64,000 nucleotides of DNA from Sunxiuqinia dokdonensis. Lineage in GTDB: Bacteria > Bacteroidota > Bacteroidia > Bacteroidales > Prolixibacteraceae. Made by a program: the position numbers and the translations under genes. The notes below the pieces were generated by a model. That model worked only from the letters and a program-made list of their open reading frames with translations, did not search any database and had not been told where the DNA came from. The DNA lies in contig NZ_LGIA01000148.1 in NCBI RefSeq assembly GCF_001270965.1, positions 62,001 through 126,000 of the forward strand, read 5' to 3'. Below are positions 7,602-15,241 of this stretch, piece after piece; the first letter of the stretch is position 1, and each line of letters opens with the position of its first letter.

Positions 7602-8000
7602 CTAACCTATCTTTTTACCGGCCATAGGGCCTGGTTTCAGGCTATGAATTTCATCAATATGTACCAAAATAACCGCTTTGGGCTTTGGCATGCCCGCTTT
7701 TACTGACATGGCGGCTGATTGGTCATAAATGTCACCATCCGTTAGTACTTCCGGTGTACCAATAAATCGGAAACCATCAACTTTCTCGCGGTCAACCACG
7801 GCTACAACGACTTTTGAACCATCAAGTATGTTCTGGTAGGTTTTGCCTCCTGTTCCTTCTGAGAAAATCAAGGTCTCATCGTTGAATACTCTCGTCGAGC
7901 GTTTTGGGGCATTATTGGGTAATCCTTCCTTGCTAACTGTGGCGTGGAAACATTGTTGAGACCCAATCATTTCTTTCATTTCTTTTGTGAGTTTCGACAT
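7602..8000 (-). CDS. Pyridoxamine 5'-phosphate oxidase family FMN-binding protein
   Basis: A 132-residue split-barrel flavoprotein of the PPOX class. Visible parts are the N-terminal strand CFHATVSKEGLPNNAPKRST, the phosphate-binding stretch around FSEGTGGKTYQNI, and the strand KVVVAVVDREKVDGFRFIG. The substrate is unknown; relatives bind FMN or F420 and reduce small molecules. The gene starts 17 bases after the stop of the marR gene, so the two form one operon under the MarR-controlled promoter at 8485-8515. That links it to a response to a small toxic or redox-active ligand (inference). Confidence 0.85.
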   Translation of the reverse strand: MSKLTKEMKEMIGSQQCFHATVSKEGLPNNAPKRSTRVFNDETLIFSEGTGGKTYQNILDGSKVVVAVVDREKVDGFRFIGTPEVLTDGDIYDQSAAMSVKAGMPKPKAVILVHIDEIHSLKPGPMAGKKIG

Positions 8001-8017
8001 CGCTTTAAGTTTTTAAG

Positions 8018-8461
8018 TTATTCTAAATCAAGTAATATATTGTTCTCTATTTTGATAAGTATATCCGTTAATTGCTTTTGTTCTGATTGCGTTACTCCTT
8101 TAAGTGCTACATCCGATGCTTCTTTCCAGCAATTTTGAATGTCGTTTTTAATGGCCTCTACTTTAGGTTGAAGGAATACATTACACACCCGGCTATCCTT
8201 TTCACTCTTCTTTTTGGTTACATAATCCATTTTGACCAACTTCTCAACGATTCGGGTTACGTTTGCAAAATCCTTTTTCGCTCTTTTGGCCAGCTCCCCA
8301 ATCGACAAGCCATTTTCCTGCCATAAAAAATACAATACTACCCATTGGTCTGGGGTGATTTTCAGTTCTTTTCTTGCAATTATATTAAATACCTGTCGCT
8401 TCATTAAAACGGCAAGGGTTGAGATTCGGTGATTAACTATATTTTCCAGGTTATGATCCAT
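8018..8461 (-). CDS. MarR family transcriptional regulator
   Basis: A 147-residue winged-helix repressor. The ATG at 8461 (MDHNLENIV) is chosen: a longer frame reaches 8536 but would run through the promoter and operator. The DNA-binding part follows the MarR plan: ITPDQWVVLYFLWQ, then GLSIGELAKRAKKDFANVTR as recognition helix, and the wing with KSEKDSRVCNVFLQ. It is divergent from an epimerase gene, and both promoters are covered by two TTGTCRYGACAA palindromes, so it most likely represses itself, the PPOX gene and the epimerase. The inducing ligand is unknown. Confidence 0.92.
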   Translation of the reverse strand: MDHNLENIVNHRISTLAVLMKRQVFNIIARKELKITPDQWVVLYFLWQENGLSIGELAKRAKKDFANVTRIVEKLVKMDYVTKKKSEKDSRVCNVFLQPKVEAIKNDIQNCWKEASDVALKGVTQSEQKQLTDILIKIENNILLDLE

Positions 8462-8484
8462 CGGATATTTATTTAATGTTGAAG

Positions 8485-8515
8485 CAAATCTACAAACATT
8501 ATTTGTCACGACAAA
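8485..8515 (-). promoter_or_regulatory. Promoter of marR-PPOX operon
   Basis: On the minus strand a -33 TTTG (8515-8512), a 19-base spacer and a -7 TAGATTTG (8492-8485), a full match to the Bacteroidota promoter. The -33 box lies inside operator 1. Confidence 0.8.
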
Positions 8516-8516
8516 T
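8501..8516. promoter_or_regulatory. MarR-type operator 1
   Basis: ATTTGTCACGACAAAT has 7-bp arms around a 2-bp centre. It contains the -33 boxes of both divergent promoters, so a bound repressor would block both. It differs from operator 2 only in the centre and outermost bases. Confidence 0.8.
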
Positions 8517-8532
8517 AAAAAATATATATTTG
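8502..8532 (+). promoter_or_regulatory. Promoter of the epimerase gene
   Basis: -33 TTTG (8502-8505), 19-base spacer, -7 TATATTTG (8525-8532): a full match to the Bacteroidota consensus. The -33 lies in operator 1 and the -7 overlaps operator 2. Confidence 0.82.
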
Positions 8533-8541
8533 TCATGACAA
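8530..8541. promoter_or_regulatory. MarR-type operator 2
   Basis: TTGTCATGACAA is a perfect 12-bp palindrome, centred 27 bp from operator 1. It overlaps the -7 box of the epimerase promoter and its expected start site. Confidence 0.8.
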
Positions 8542-8573
8542 GCGATTGATGTTGATTTTAAAAATTGATACTT

Positions 8574-9539
8574 ATGAAATGTTTTGTAACAGGAGGTTCC
8601 GGATTTGTCGGAAGCAATTTGATCACCATGCTCCTTGATGAGGGAATGGAAGTTTTGGCGATGGCACGGTCTGAAAAATCAGCCCAAACAATAAGAAATC
8701 TCGGAGCAAAACCAGTCTCGGTCGATATGGCAGAGCCGGAGCATTTGGCAAAAGAACTTGAAGGTTGTTCGGTGATTTTTCATTTGGCTTCAGCAACTGA
8801 CTTTACGAAAGGCTATGATTATGCTTATGAAATCAATGTTGCAGGCACTGAGAAATTGGTTGAAGCCGCTAAAAAAGCAAAAGTTCCGAGGTTTGTCTAT
8901 ATCAGTACTGCAGCAATTATTCTGCGGGGAAAACCTGTGTACAATGCCGATGAAAACCTGACCTATTCGGAATTACCCAAAGGTAATTACTGTAAAACCA
9001 AATCGTTGGCAGAAGAGATTGTTTTGAGGAATAACTCACCGGAATTTGAAGTGATCATTGTTCGACCTCCTTTGGTTTGGGGCAATGGCAGTGCGGTGAA
9101 GTATATGGTGGAGGCTTGTAAAGAGAATAAACTGTCGTGGTTTAATCAGGGAAATTATAAAGTTCCTGTCAGTCACGTTAAAAACCTTTGTCATGGTATT
9201 CTCTTAGCATTTAAGAATGGAAAAGCCGGTGAAATGTACTACATCGCTGACAAGGAACATGTTGTTTTTAGAGATTTCCTAACCGATGTACTCGCTACGC
9301 AGGATCTTGAACCACCTAAGAAAAACATGAACAGAGGTTTGGCTTTGCTGATTGCGCATTCAATTTCAGCATTTTGGAAATTGTCGGGCAAAAAAGGAGC
9401 TCCGGCATTTAGTGCCGAAATTATTCATATGCAAGGAACCGAGTACACAATCTCCGATCGAAAGGCTCGGAAGGAATTGGGATACGAAGATATTCTGTCT
9501 TATCAGGAGGGCTTGGAAGAGCTAAAAGTCGGCATCTAA
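8574..9539 (+). CDS. NAD(P)-dependent epimerase/dehydratase (extended SDR)
   Basis: A 321-residue extended short-chain dehydrogenase. The ATG at 8574 is chosen over an in-frame TTG at 8565. The N-terminal Rossmann motif TGGSGFVGSN binds NAD(P); IFHLASATDF and the catalytic YCKTK (YxxxK) follow, and RPPLVWGNG fits the 3-beta-hydroxysteroid dehydrogenase/epimerase group. The substrate cannot be told. Control by the divergent MarR protein is strongly suggested by operators in its promoter, pointing to a role in handling a small organic compound rather than cell-wall sugars (inference). A hairpin at 9622 follows. Confidence 0.9.
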   Translation: MKCFVTGGSGFVGSNLITMLLDEGMEVLAMARSEKSAQTIRNLGAKPVSVDMAEPEHLAKELEGCSVIFHLASATDFTKGYDYAYEINVAGTEKLVEAAKKAKVPRFVYISTAAIILRGKPVYNADENLTYSELPKGNYCKTKSLAEEIVLRNNSPEFEVIIVRPPLVWGNGSAVKYMVEACKENKLSWFNQGNYKVPVSHVKNLCHGILLAFKNGKAGEMYYIADKEHVVFRDFLTDVLATQDLEPPKKNMNRGLALLIAHSISAFWKLSGKKGAPAFSAEIIHMQGTEYTISDRKARKELGYEDILSYQEGLEELKVGI

Positions 9540-9621
9540 AGATTCAAAAGACAAGGCCCTGGTAAAGAAAATACAGAACTGCTGTTCTGGTATTACACCT
9601 TTAATTTAAGTTTAGAGAATG

Positions 9622-9654
9622 ACAGACCGGATGACTCAAAGTTGTCCGGTCTGT
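9622..9654 (+). terminator. Hairpin after the epimerase gene
   Basis: Perfect 10-bp stem ACAGACCGGA / TCCGGTCTGT with a 13-base loop. The T tract after it is short, so termination is probable but not certain. Confidence 0.6.
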
Positions 9655-9779
9655 ATTATTGTACAGGGTTGTAAATCCGATATCGTCTGGATGGATAGCG
9701 AACGCCAGAAGAACAATTTGGCGACTTAGCTGTCTGGAAAAACGAAGATAAAAGGATGAAACAGCAATAACAGTAATAG

Positions 9780-10259
9780 ATGACAGCTCATTTTTATGGT
9801 TTTAAAGCGCGGTCGCTGCAAGGCGGGGAGATCGATTTTTCGGCTTACCAAGGGCAGGTGGTGGTGGTTGTGAACACCGCTAGCAAGTGTGGTTTCACTC
9901 CACAATACGAAGGACTTGAAAAATTGTATGCACAATACAAGGAACGTGGACTGGTGATTTTGGGTTTTCCGTGTAATCAGTTTGGCAATCAGGAACCGGG
10001 TTCGGAAGGAGAAATTCAGGAAGGTTGTCTGGTGAATTATGGGGTTACCTTCCCGATGTTTGGAAAGGTTGACGTGAATGGAAGCGATGCGCATCCTGTG
10101 TTTCAATTTCTGAAAAAGAAACTACCTGGCCTGTTGGGTGGTAAAATCAAATGGAACTTCACCAAGTTTTTGATTGACAGGGATGGGAATCCGGTCAAGC
10201 GTTTTGCGCCGGTGACCAAGCCTGCGAAAATGGAAAAGGAGATTCTGAAATGGCTTTGA
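9780..10259 (+). CDS. Glutathione peroxidase (cytosolic)
   Basis: A 159-residue GPx-type thiol peroxidase without signal peptide. The catalytic set is complete: C37 in [11 protein letters not shown]67 in [13 protein letters not shown], and W125/N126 in WNFTKF. C66 in the same motif is the usual second cysteine of this motif. It is a paralogue of the exported enzyme at 1977, which lacks the Gln. It appears to be a single gene, convergent with the nitroreductase. Electron donor in bacteria of this type is more likely thioredoxin than glutathione (family knowledge). Confidence 0.95.
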   Translation: MTAHFYGFKARSLQGGEIDFSAYQGQVVVVVNTASKCGFTPQYEGLEKLYAQYKERGLVILGFPCNQFGNQEPGSEGEIQEGCLVNYGVTFPMFGKVDVNGSDAHPVFQFLKKKLPGLLGGKIKWNFTKFLIDRDGNPVKRFAPVTKPAKMEKEILKWL

Positions 10260-10341
10260 GTCGGTGGCTGAACAGCATTTCGCCGGTTACTGGACAGAAA
10301 TTACACTTAATAAGTGACGGTCCTAAACGTAATACAATTGG

Positions 10342-10938
10342 TCACTCCCGGATCCACTCCGTTTTGTCGCTGGCCGCAATCCTGGTTCGTTTTGGGCGTT
10401 GAAACGACTCGTCCGGTTCACCCAAAATGAAAAATCCGATGGGTGTGTCTTCGTCTTCCAACTTCAAAAAATCACGCATCTGATTGGAGTAACAAAGATC
10501 GCCGGTACTCAAATAGCCTCCAATTCCGAAGGCTTTCAGACTGAGGTAAATATTTTCAACAGCACAAGCCACCGACACAATGTCTTCTTGCTTTGGAAAA
10601 CGTTTGTGCGGATCGCGTTTCGCAATGACAGCGATGACGTGCGAGACACGCTTCCATTTGTCGCTGTATGCCTGGTATTTAAAGTCGAAAAATTTGTCTG
10701 GAGGCGTGATCTGCTTATAGATTTCCTGTTGGGTGCTGAAAAATCGTTTAACTCCATCGCCTGCAAATACCTTAAAATGCCAGGCTTGCACCAGGCCGTG
10801 CGAAGGAGCCCAACTGGCGTTTTCCAGCAGTTTTTCGATCACGGAGTCATCAATCTGACTTCCTTCTTTCAACCCATTAACAAAAGTCGATTCACGGCTT
10901 TTAAGCCATTCTGAAATATCATGTATTGTTTTTTCCAT
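10342..10938 (-). CDS. Nitroreductase family protein
   Basis: A 198-residue FMN-dependent nitroreductase-like oxidoreductase (YdjA-like group). Recognised by LLENASWAPSHGLVQAWHF near residues 37-56, the mid-region VACAVENIYLSLKAFGIGGY that forms the dimer and flavin pocket, and the end GFFILGEPDE with a C-terminal FMN-phosphate Arg/Lys region (RPKRTRI). Members reduce nitro groups, quinones or enones with NAD(P)H. It is a single gene convergent with the peroxidase. The true substrate is not visible. Confidence 0.9.
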   Translation of the reverse strand: MEKTIHDISEWLKSRESTFVNGLKEGSQIDDSVIEKLLENASWAPSHGLVQAWHFKVFAGDGVKRFFSTQQEIYKQITPPDKFFDFKYQAYSDKWKRVSHVIAVIAKRDPHKRFPKQEDIVSVACAVENIYLSLKAFGIGGYLSTGDLCYSNQMRDFLKLEDEDTPIGFFILGEPDESFQRPKRTRIAASDKTEWIRE

Positions 10939-10964
10939 TTTTCAATTTTGATGTACGTTGTTTG

Positions 10965-11102
10965 AATTAAACACCAAAGTGGCCCGGAGGTTTAGCGGAC
11001 TTGAAGCAACATTTTGTGGGATTCCTCAAGTGTTAATGATTGTTATAATTTGCGTCAGCGGAGTCTGTCAGGATAATAAATGGTGTGATTTGGTGTTTAA
11101 TT
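10965..11102. repeat. Perfect 14-bp inverted repeat around a 110-bp spacer
   Basis: AATTAAACACCAAA (10965-10978) and TTTGGTGTTTAATT (11089-11102) match perfectly. They sit in the 368-base gap before the lipoprotein gene at 11331. No target duplication or credible gene lies between them; a small mobile remnant is possible. Further on, GATGCAA/TTGCATC at 11261-11280 forms a short hairpin; nothing else is clear in this gap. Confidence 0.5.
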
Positions 11103-11330
11103 GTCGTGATCATTGCTGCGAGATGTTTGAATGGTTGTCGACTACCTGCCTTATGTCCTGTATGTTGGTGAAAGAAGAGCGTTTGATTTTACGACCAATA
11201 AAATCTTAGCTGATTTAGTTTTGAATGATCACCACGAAGTGAGTTGTGGTGGAATTTCGCGATGCAAGCACGTTTGCATCATGCGAAGTTCTGCTTGTTT
11301 TAAAGAATGAAAACCCAAAGATTTGAAAGC

Positions 11331-12779
11331 ATGAGATTAATTGCATCAGCACATATTTTGACTTTTTTAGTGTTCTTTTTGGCCTGTCAGTCGGATCCCT
11401 CAGAGATTTCTGAAGACATTAAAAAGGCACAGTTTGCCAATATCGATGAAAACCTGGTCATCAGGCCTTACATCGAAAATCCTCGCTATTGGCAGTACCA
11501 AGGTGAACCTGTTTTGTTGTTGGGGGCGACCAACAATGATAACTTATTTCAGTCTGCCGATATGAAAGAGCAACTGGATGTACTCGCGAGCATAGGCGGA
11601 AATTATATTCGAAACACCATGAGTTCGCGCGACGAAGGCGATATCTGGCCTTTTCATAAGCAAGCCGATGGCCTTTATGATTTGGAAAAGTGGAATGACC
11701 AATACTGGAAACAATTTGAAGAACTTCTGAAACTCACCGCTGAGCGAAATATTATTGTTCAGATTGAAGTGTGGGATCGCTTCGATTTTTCTCAGGATTT
11801 TTGGCAGACCAATCCGTTCAATCCGAAAAATAACATCAACTATTCAGTTTCCTCAGGGGGAATGGCCGATGAATATCCGCATCATCCGGGCGGCGACTTG
11901 CAGACTTTCTTTCATAGTTTGGAAGGTATGCCGCGCTACAAGCCTGAGCTGGACAGGATCAGAGCATACCAGGAAAAGTTTGTAAAAAAGATGTTGTCCT
12001 ATTCATTGAACTACGGGCATGTTCTGTATTGCATCAATAATGAAACCAACACACCTGTGGAGTGGGGAAAATATTGGATTAATTTCATAAAAAATGAAGC
12101 CGGGAGAGGCCTGATCTATGCAACGGACATGTTCGACCGGTTTCTGGAGTCGCAATCCTGCGAGTCGTGCCAGGAAGCTTTACTCAGTCCTGATGAATAT
12201 GCTTTTGTTGACGCCTCGCAGCTGAACTGGAATGTGGGGCAGGAACATTGGGATAATTTGCGTTGGGTGATGGGGCAAAGAGAAAAAATGAGCCTACGAC
12301 CTGTAAACAGTGTTAAAGTGTATGGAAAAGCTGCTTCTCCAGGTTCAAACGGCGGTGTTCAGCGCTTTAGCCGCGATGTTATGGGAGGATTTGCTGCGGT
12401 TAGGTTTCATCGTCCCAATACAGGAAATGGCTTGAATGAATCGGCTATTGCAGCCATAAAAGCAGTGCGCAAAATTGAGACCGTCAGCCATTTTTGGAGC
12501 ATGGAGCCAAAACAGGAATTGTTGCGTGAACGTGAATCGAATGAAGCGTATTTGACAGCGAAAGAAGGCGAAACTTATGTGTTGTTGTTTCCCGGCGGTG
12601 GCTCCGTGCAATTGGATTTGAGTAGTCATCCCAAAACATTTTATGGCCGATGGATTAGCATAGCCACCGGCGAATGGGGCGGCGAGTTCGAATTGCAGGG
12701 TGGCCAATCGCAGCAGATTTCAACCTCGGACTCAAAAGGATGGTTTGCTGTTATTTCAGATCGTGATTCTTTTGAATAA
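11331..12779 (+). CDS. Glycoside hydrolase-like lipoprotein (TIM barrel plus collagen-binding-like domain)
   Basis: A 482-residue lipoprotein; the ATG at 11331 is preferred to one at 11307 because it places MRLIASAHILTFLVFFLAC as a proper lipoprotein signal. NPRYWQYQGEPVLLLGATNN opens a TIM-barrel region resembling DUF4038-type glycosidases; WPFHKQADGLYDLEKW, EVWDRFDF and CINNETNTP carry acidic residues suited to catalysis. The end (TYVLLFPGGGSVQLDL) resembles the collagen-binding-like domain often attached to that group. It is probably a surface or periplasmic glycan hydrolase; the substrate is not shown. It stands upstream of a short TPR gene. Confidence 0.72.
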   Translation: MRLIASAHILTFLVFFLACQSDPSEISEDIKKAQFANIDENLVIRPYIENPRYWQYQGEPVLLLGATNNDNLFQSADMKEQLDVLASIGGNYIRNTMSSRDEGDIWPFHKQADGLYDLEKWNDQYWKQFEELLKLTAERNIIVQIEVWDRFDFSQDFWQTNPFNPKNNINYSVSSGGMADEYPHHPGGDLQTFFHSLEGMPRYKPELDRIRAYQEKFVKKMLSYSLNYGHVLYCINNETNTPVEWGKYWINFIKNEAGRGLIYATDMFDRFLESQSCESCQEALLSPDEYAFVDASQLNWNVGQEHWDNLRWVMGQREKMSLRPVNSVKVYGKAASPGSNGGVQRFSRDVMGGFAAVRFHRPNTGNGLNESAIAAIKAVRKIETVSHFWSMEPKQELLRERESNEAYLTAKEGETYVLLFPGGGSVQLDLSSHPKTFYGRWISIATGEWGGEFELQGGQSQQISTSDSKGWFAVISDRDSFE

Positions 12780-12785
12780 GCTTTG

Positions 12786-12793
12786 TAAATTTG
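12786..12793 (+). promoter_or_regulatory. Putative -7 box of the TPR gene
   Basis: TAAATTTG right after the stop of the lipoprotein gene, 35 bases before the ATG at 12829; only a weak GTG at the -33 place. Confidence 0.4.
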
Positions 12794-12828
12794 TCTTTCC
12801 TTTGAAGAGTTGAAAAGAAAAGAGACAC

Positions 12829-13107
12829 ATGACGGAAGAATTGAACGATATCAAAAAGCAGGTGCAGGCCAATCAGTTGCAAGAAGCGGCGCAACAGATT
12901 GACCACTTACTTCAACAACAGCCAGATTTTGCGGAACTGCATTTTATTCAGGGACAGATTTTTTTCAAGCAGCAACAGTGGGGACGGGCCATTAACGCAT
13001 ACAACCGGGTGCTGGAACTTGAGCCCAACCATCCCAATGCCCAGTCGCAAATTGATATGGCCAATAGTATTTTAGGCTATTTTACGCCCGATATGTTTAA
13101 TCCTTAG
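12829..13107 (+). CDS. Small TPR protein
   Basis: A 92-residue cytosolic protein with about two tetratricopeptide repeats: ELHFIQGQIFFKQQQWGRAI and the consensus AYNRVLELEPNHPNAQSQ. No signal peptide or other domain. The N-terminal half (KKQVQANQLQEAAQQIDHLL) forms a further Gln-rich helix pair. Such short TPR proteins act as adaptors; no partner is visible, as both neighbours are unrelated and rsmD is convergent. Confidence 0.8.
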   Translation: MTEELNDIKKQVQANQLQEAAQQIDHLLQQQPDFAELHFIQGQIFFKQQQWGRAINAYNRVLELEPNHPNAQSQIDMANSILGYFTPDMFNP

Positions 13108-13148
13108 TTGTTGTCTGGTCAGAATTTGCAGGTGCAACGCCAGTGGAG

Positions 13149-13682
13149 CTATCTGAAAAAACTAAAATGGACACTTCCATAATGACGACTTTCCTGAAAC
13201 TCTTTCATTTCGGAGAAATCAAAATATTTGGAGTGCTCGAGGATGAACAGTCCGTTTTCATTTAGCAATTCATTGTTGAAGATCAGTGCCGGAACCTCCT
13301 TGAATCGGGGGTGGTCATATGGAGGATCGGCAAAAATAACATCAAATTTTTCAGTGGTCTGTTCACAATAGGAAAAGGCATTGCCTTTTATTGCTCGAAT
13401 TTCCTTGGTGGCATTCAGCTTTTGAACTACGGAGCGGATGAACTGGTGGTGTTGGTAATTGAACTCAATTGTAGTAATATCGGTACATCCTCTCGACAAA
13501 AATTCAAAAGAAATACTCCCGGTTCCTGCAAAAAGGTCCAATATTTTAATCTCTTCAAAATCAACCTGATTGGTTAGAATATTAAAAAGGCTCTCTTTGG
13601 CCATGTCGGTTGTGGGTCTGGCCTTGAAATTTTTTCCCGGGCTAAATTGCCTTCCCCGGTGAATTCCGCCTACAATTCTCAT
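13149..13682 (-). CDS. rsmD: 16S rRNA (guanine-966-N2) methyltransferase RsmD
   Basis: SAM-dependent methyltransferase that modifies G966 of 16S rRNA in the assembling 30S subunit. The 177 residues include the N-terminal MRIVGGIHRGR, RPTTDMAKESLFNIL, the SAM-binding ILDLFAGTGSISFEFLSRG and the catalytic DPPY in VIFADPPYDHP. Length and order match the RsmD family. It starts two bases after the stop of the DUF3822 gene, a pairing often seen in Bacteroidota. Confidence 0.95.
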   Translation of the reverse strand: MRIVGGIHRGRQFSPGKNFKARPTTDMAKESLFNILTNQVDFEEIKILDLFAGTGSISFEFLSRGCTDITTIEFNYQHHQFIRSVVQKLNATKEIRAIKGNAFSYCEQTTEKFDVIFADPPYDHPRFKEVPALIFNNELLNENGLFILEHSKYFDFSEMKEFQESRHYGSVHFSFFR

Positions 13683-13684
13683 GT

Positions 13685-14509
13685 TTATTCATTTAAAAGA
13701 TTTACAAACCGCGCATCCGGAAGCTGGTCAAACAGGTAACTGTAGTACACGTCGCTATTTAGCTGGATGATTGTTACATTCTTAAAATATTGCCGAAGCT
13801 GGTGATAGATCGGATACCGCTTGTTTACCCGGCCACTCAATTGAATAGCAGGCCCGTCAATCTGCTCGGATTGCAGGACATTCAGAATGTAGTAAAGCAA
13901 ATCATTGTCGTTGCGGTATTTAAATGAATTGCAGAAACGAATTGCCCTTTGGTCGAGCAAGGTTAATGTGAGTTGATTTCGATACAAATGGGCATTCAAT
14001 ACCGGTTGCGTACTTGTTTGCCTTACGCTTTTGTTCAATAGTAATTCAAGTTCATTCTGAATAAGGATTCCGGGGTGTTTGTCGTTTAGGAATCGCTTCA
14101 CTTTTCGCGGAACCGCTGTCAGCAAAACCTGATCGTAGGCGGCGACCGGAAGAAAACTAAGCTCTTCGTCATCGGCCAGGTCGAGGTTGAGCTGATAGAT
14201 GGCCTGCCCGGCTTGCTCTTCCGCGAAAGATTTGGGCAGAAGCATCATTTTGCCCGGTGACGAATAAATGATCCTAGTGGTTTTGAAATCGGCATCGAGG
14301 ATGTCGAATTCGGAATAAATATCCTTTAGCTTGCGATGAAGGAACTTGGGATTGCCGGAAAACTCCTTGTGAAACAAGTATATATATTTGTTTTGGAGTC
14401 CATCCCGGATACAAAAAGAAAATCCATCCAGACTGAACTGGATGGATAAATGATATTCTTGTGTAAAATTTAAATCAAAGGTTTCGTCAACAAGCAATAA
14501 GTGTTGCAT
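13685..14509 (-). CDS. DUF3822 family protein
   Basis: A 274-residue cytosolic protein of DUF3822, a Bacteroidota family with an ASKHA (actin-like ATPase) type fold by family knowledge. Typical parts are HLSIQFSLDGFSFCIRD near residues 20-36 and the C-terminal QLSGRVNKRYPIYHQLRQYF. Function unknown; conserved linkage to rsmD suggests translation or ribosome assembly, but this is only context. It lies 9 bases after the membrane-anchored gene at 14519-15151 and 2 bases before rsmD, so the three form an operon. Confidence 0.85.
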   Translation of the reverse strand: MQHLLLVDETFDLNFTQEYHLSIQFSLDGFSFCIRDGLQNKYIYLFHKEFSGNPKFLHRKLKDIYSEFDILDADFKTTRIIYSSPGKMMLLPKSFAEEQAGQAIYQLNLDLADDEELSFLPVAAYDQVLLTAVPRKVKRFLNDKHPGILIQNELELLLNKSVRQTSTQPVLNAHLYRNQLTLTLLDQRAIRFCNSFKYRNDNDLLYYILNVLQSEQIDGPAIQLSGRVNKRYPIYHQLRQYFKNVTIIQLNSDVYYSYLFDQLPDARFVNLLNE

Positions 14510-14518
14510 ACCAACTTT

Positions 14519-15151
14519 TTACTCCCAGTTACCGGCATTGTTTGTAGTTTCAGTCAATGAACCGACTTTCAATCCCGGATATTTTCCGTTGGTACGCCTT
14601 TGGTCATTCAGATTAATGACCATTTGGCGATCCAGGTTTTTCAAAATGGTGTTGTTGTGCGCTTTTGCTTCGAATACAGGAACTTGAATACCAGATCCGG
14701 TGGTAATGATATTGGTTCCCAGGTGGAATTCTGCAACGGTATCTTTAACAGGTACCATTTTTATCTTTTCAGCTTGGTATGAAGGTCCAAACAAGCTATC
14801 CAAGACGCTCATTTTAAGTGTATCTCTGATGATCAGCCCTTTCTTGATCGCTGTTTCTTCAGTTAATCCAGCTTCGATCATACTATCGCTTAGCATTCCA
14901 ATTTTTCGAACTAAAGGAAGCGAATCCGTTTTTATAAAAGTGATCAAGCTATCCCAGTCAGCAGTAAAGTGTCCATGCACATCTTTAAACGCCAGTTGCG
15001 CTTTTCTGATATCCTTTAAGCGTTCAACAGTAGCTTTATATCTGGCATCTTTGGCTTTTTCAAACTCAATAGGCCTTTCAATACTCTGGTAGATAAAGTA
15101 TGCAAGGATGATTGCAGCGACTATTAGTACGATCTGAATAACTGTCTTCAT
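14519..15151 (-). CDS. Membrane-anchored protein of unknown function
   Basis: 210 residues with one N-terminal membrane segment (VIQIVLIVAAIILAYFIYQS) and a periplasmic remainder. A coiled stretch follows (EFEKAKDARYKATVERLKDI) with FKDVHGHFTADWDSLITFIK, which recalls the post-segment region of type II pseudopilins, although no pilin cleavage site is seen. I do not recognise a named family. First gene of the operon with DUF3822 and rsmD; a -7 box TAAATTTG lies 35 bases before its start. Confidence 0.75.
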   Translation of the reverse strand: MKTVIQIVLIVAAIILAYFIYQSIERPIEFEKAKDARYKATVERLKDIRKAQLAFKDVHGHFTADWDSLITFIKTDSLPLVRKIGMLSDSMIEAGLTEETAIKKGLIIRDTLKMSVLDSLFGPSYQAEKIKMVPVKDTVAEFHLGTNIITTGSGIQVPVFEAKAHNNTILKNLDRQMVINLNDQRRTNGKYPGLKVGSLTETTNNAGNWE

Positions 15152-15185
15152 CTGTAATTTTTTAAGATTAGTTTATGTTTGCATG

Positions 15186-15193
15186 CAAATTTA
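15186..15193 (-). promoter_or_regulatory. Putative -7 box of the 15151-13149 operon
   Basis: Minus-strand TAAATTTG; no clear -33 at 19 bases. Confidence 0.4.
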
Positions 15194-15241
15194 TAAAAAA
15201 AATCAAATTAGTATCCGTGGAATAGTTTTAATTTCGCAGGA

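Noticed and set aside
8462-8536. Longer start of the MarR gene at 8536
   Set aside because: It would place the promoter and operator inside the coding region; the ATG at 8461 gives the usual MarR N terminus.
10958-11209. 83-residue open frame
   Set aside because: Runs through the inverted repeat, Cys-rich without pattern, no leader; judged non-coding.
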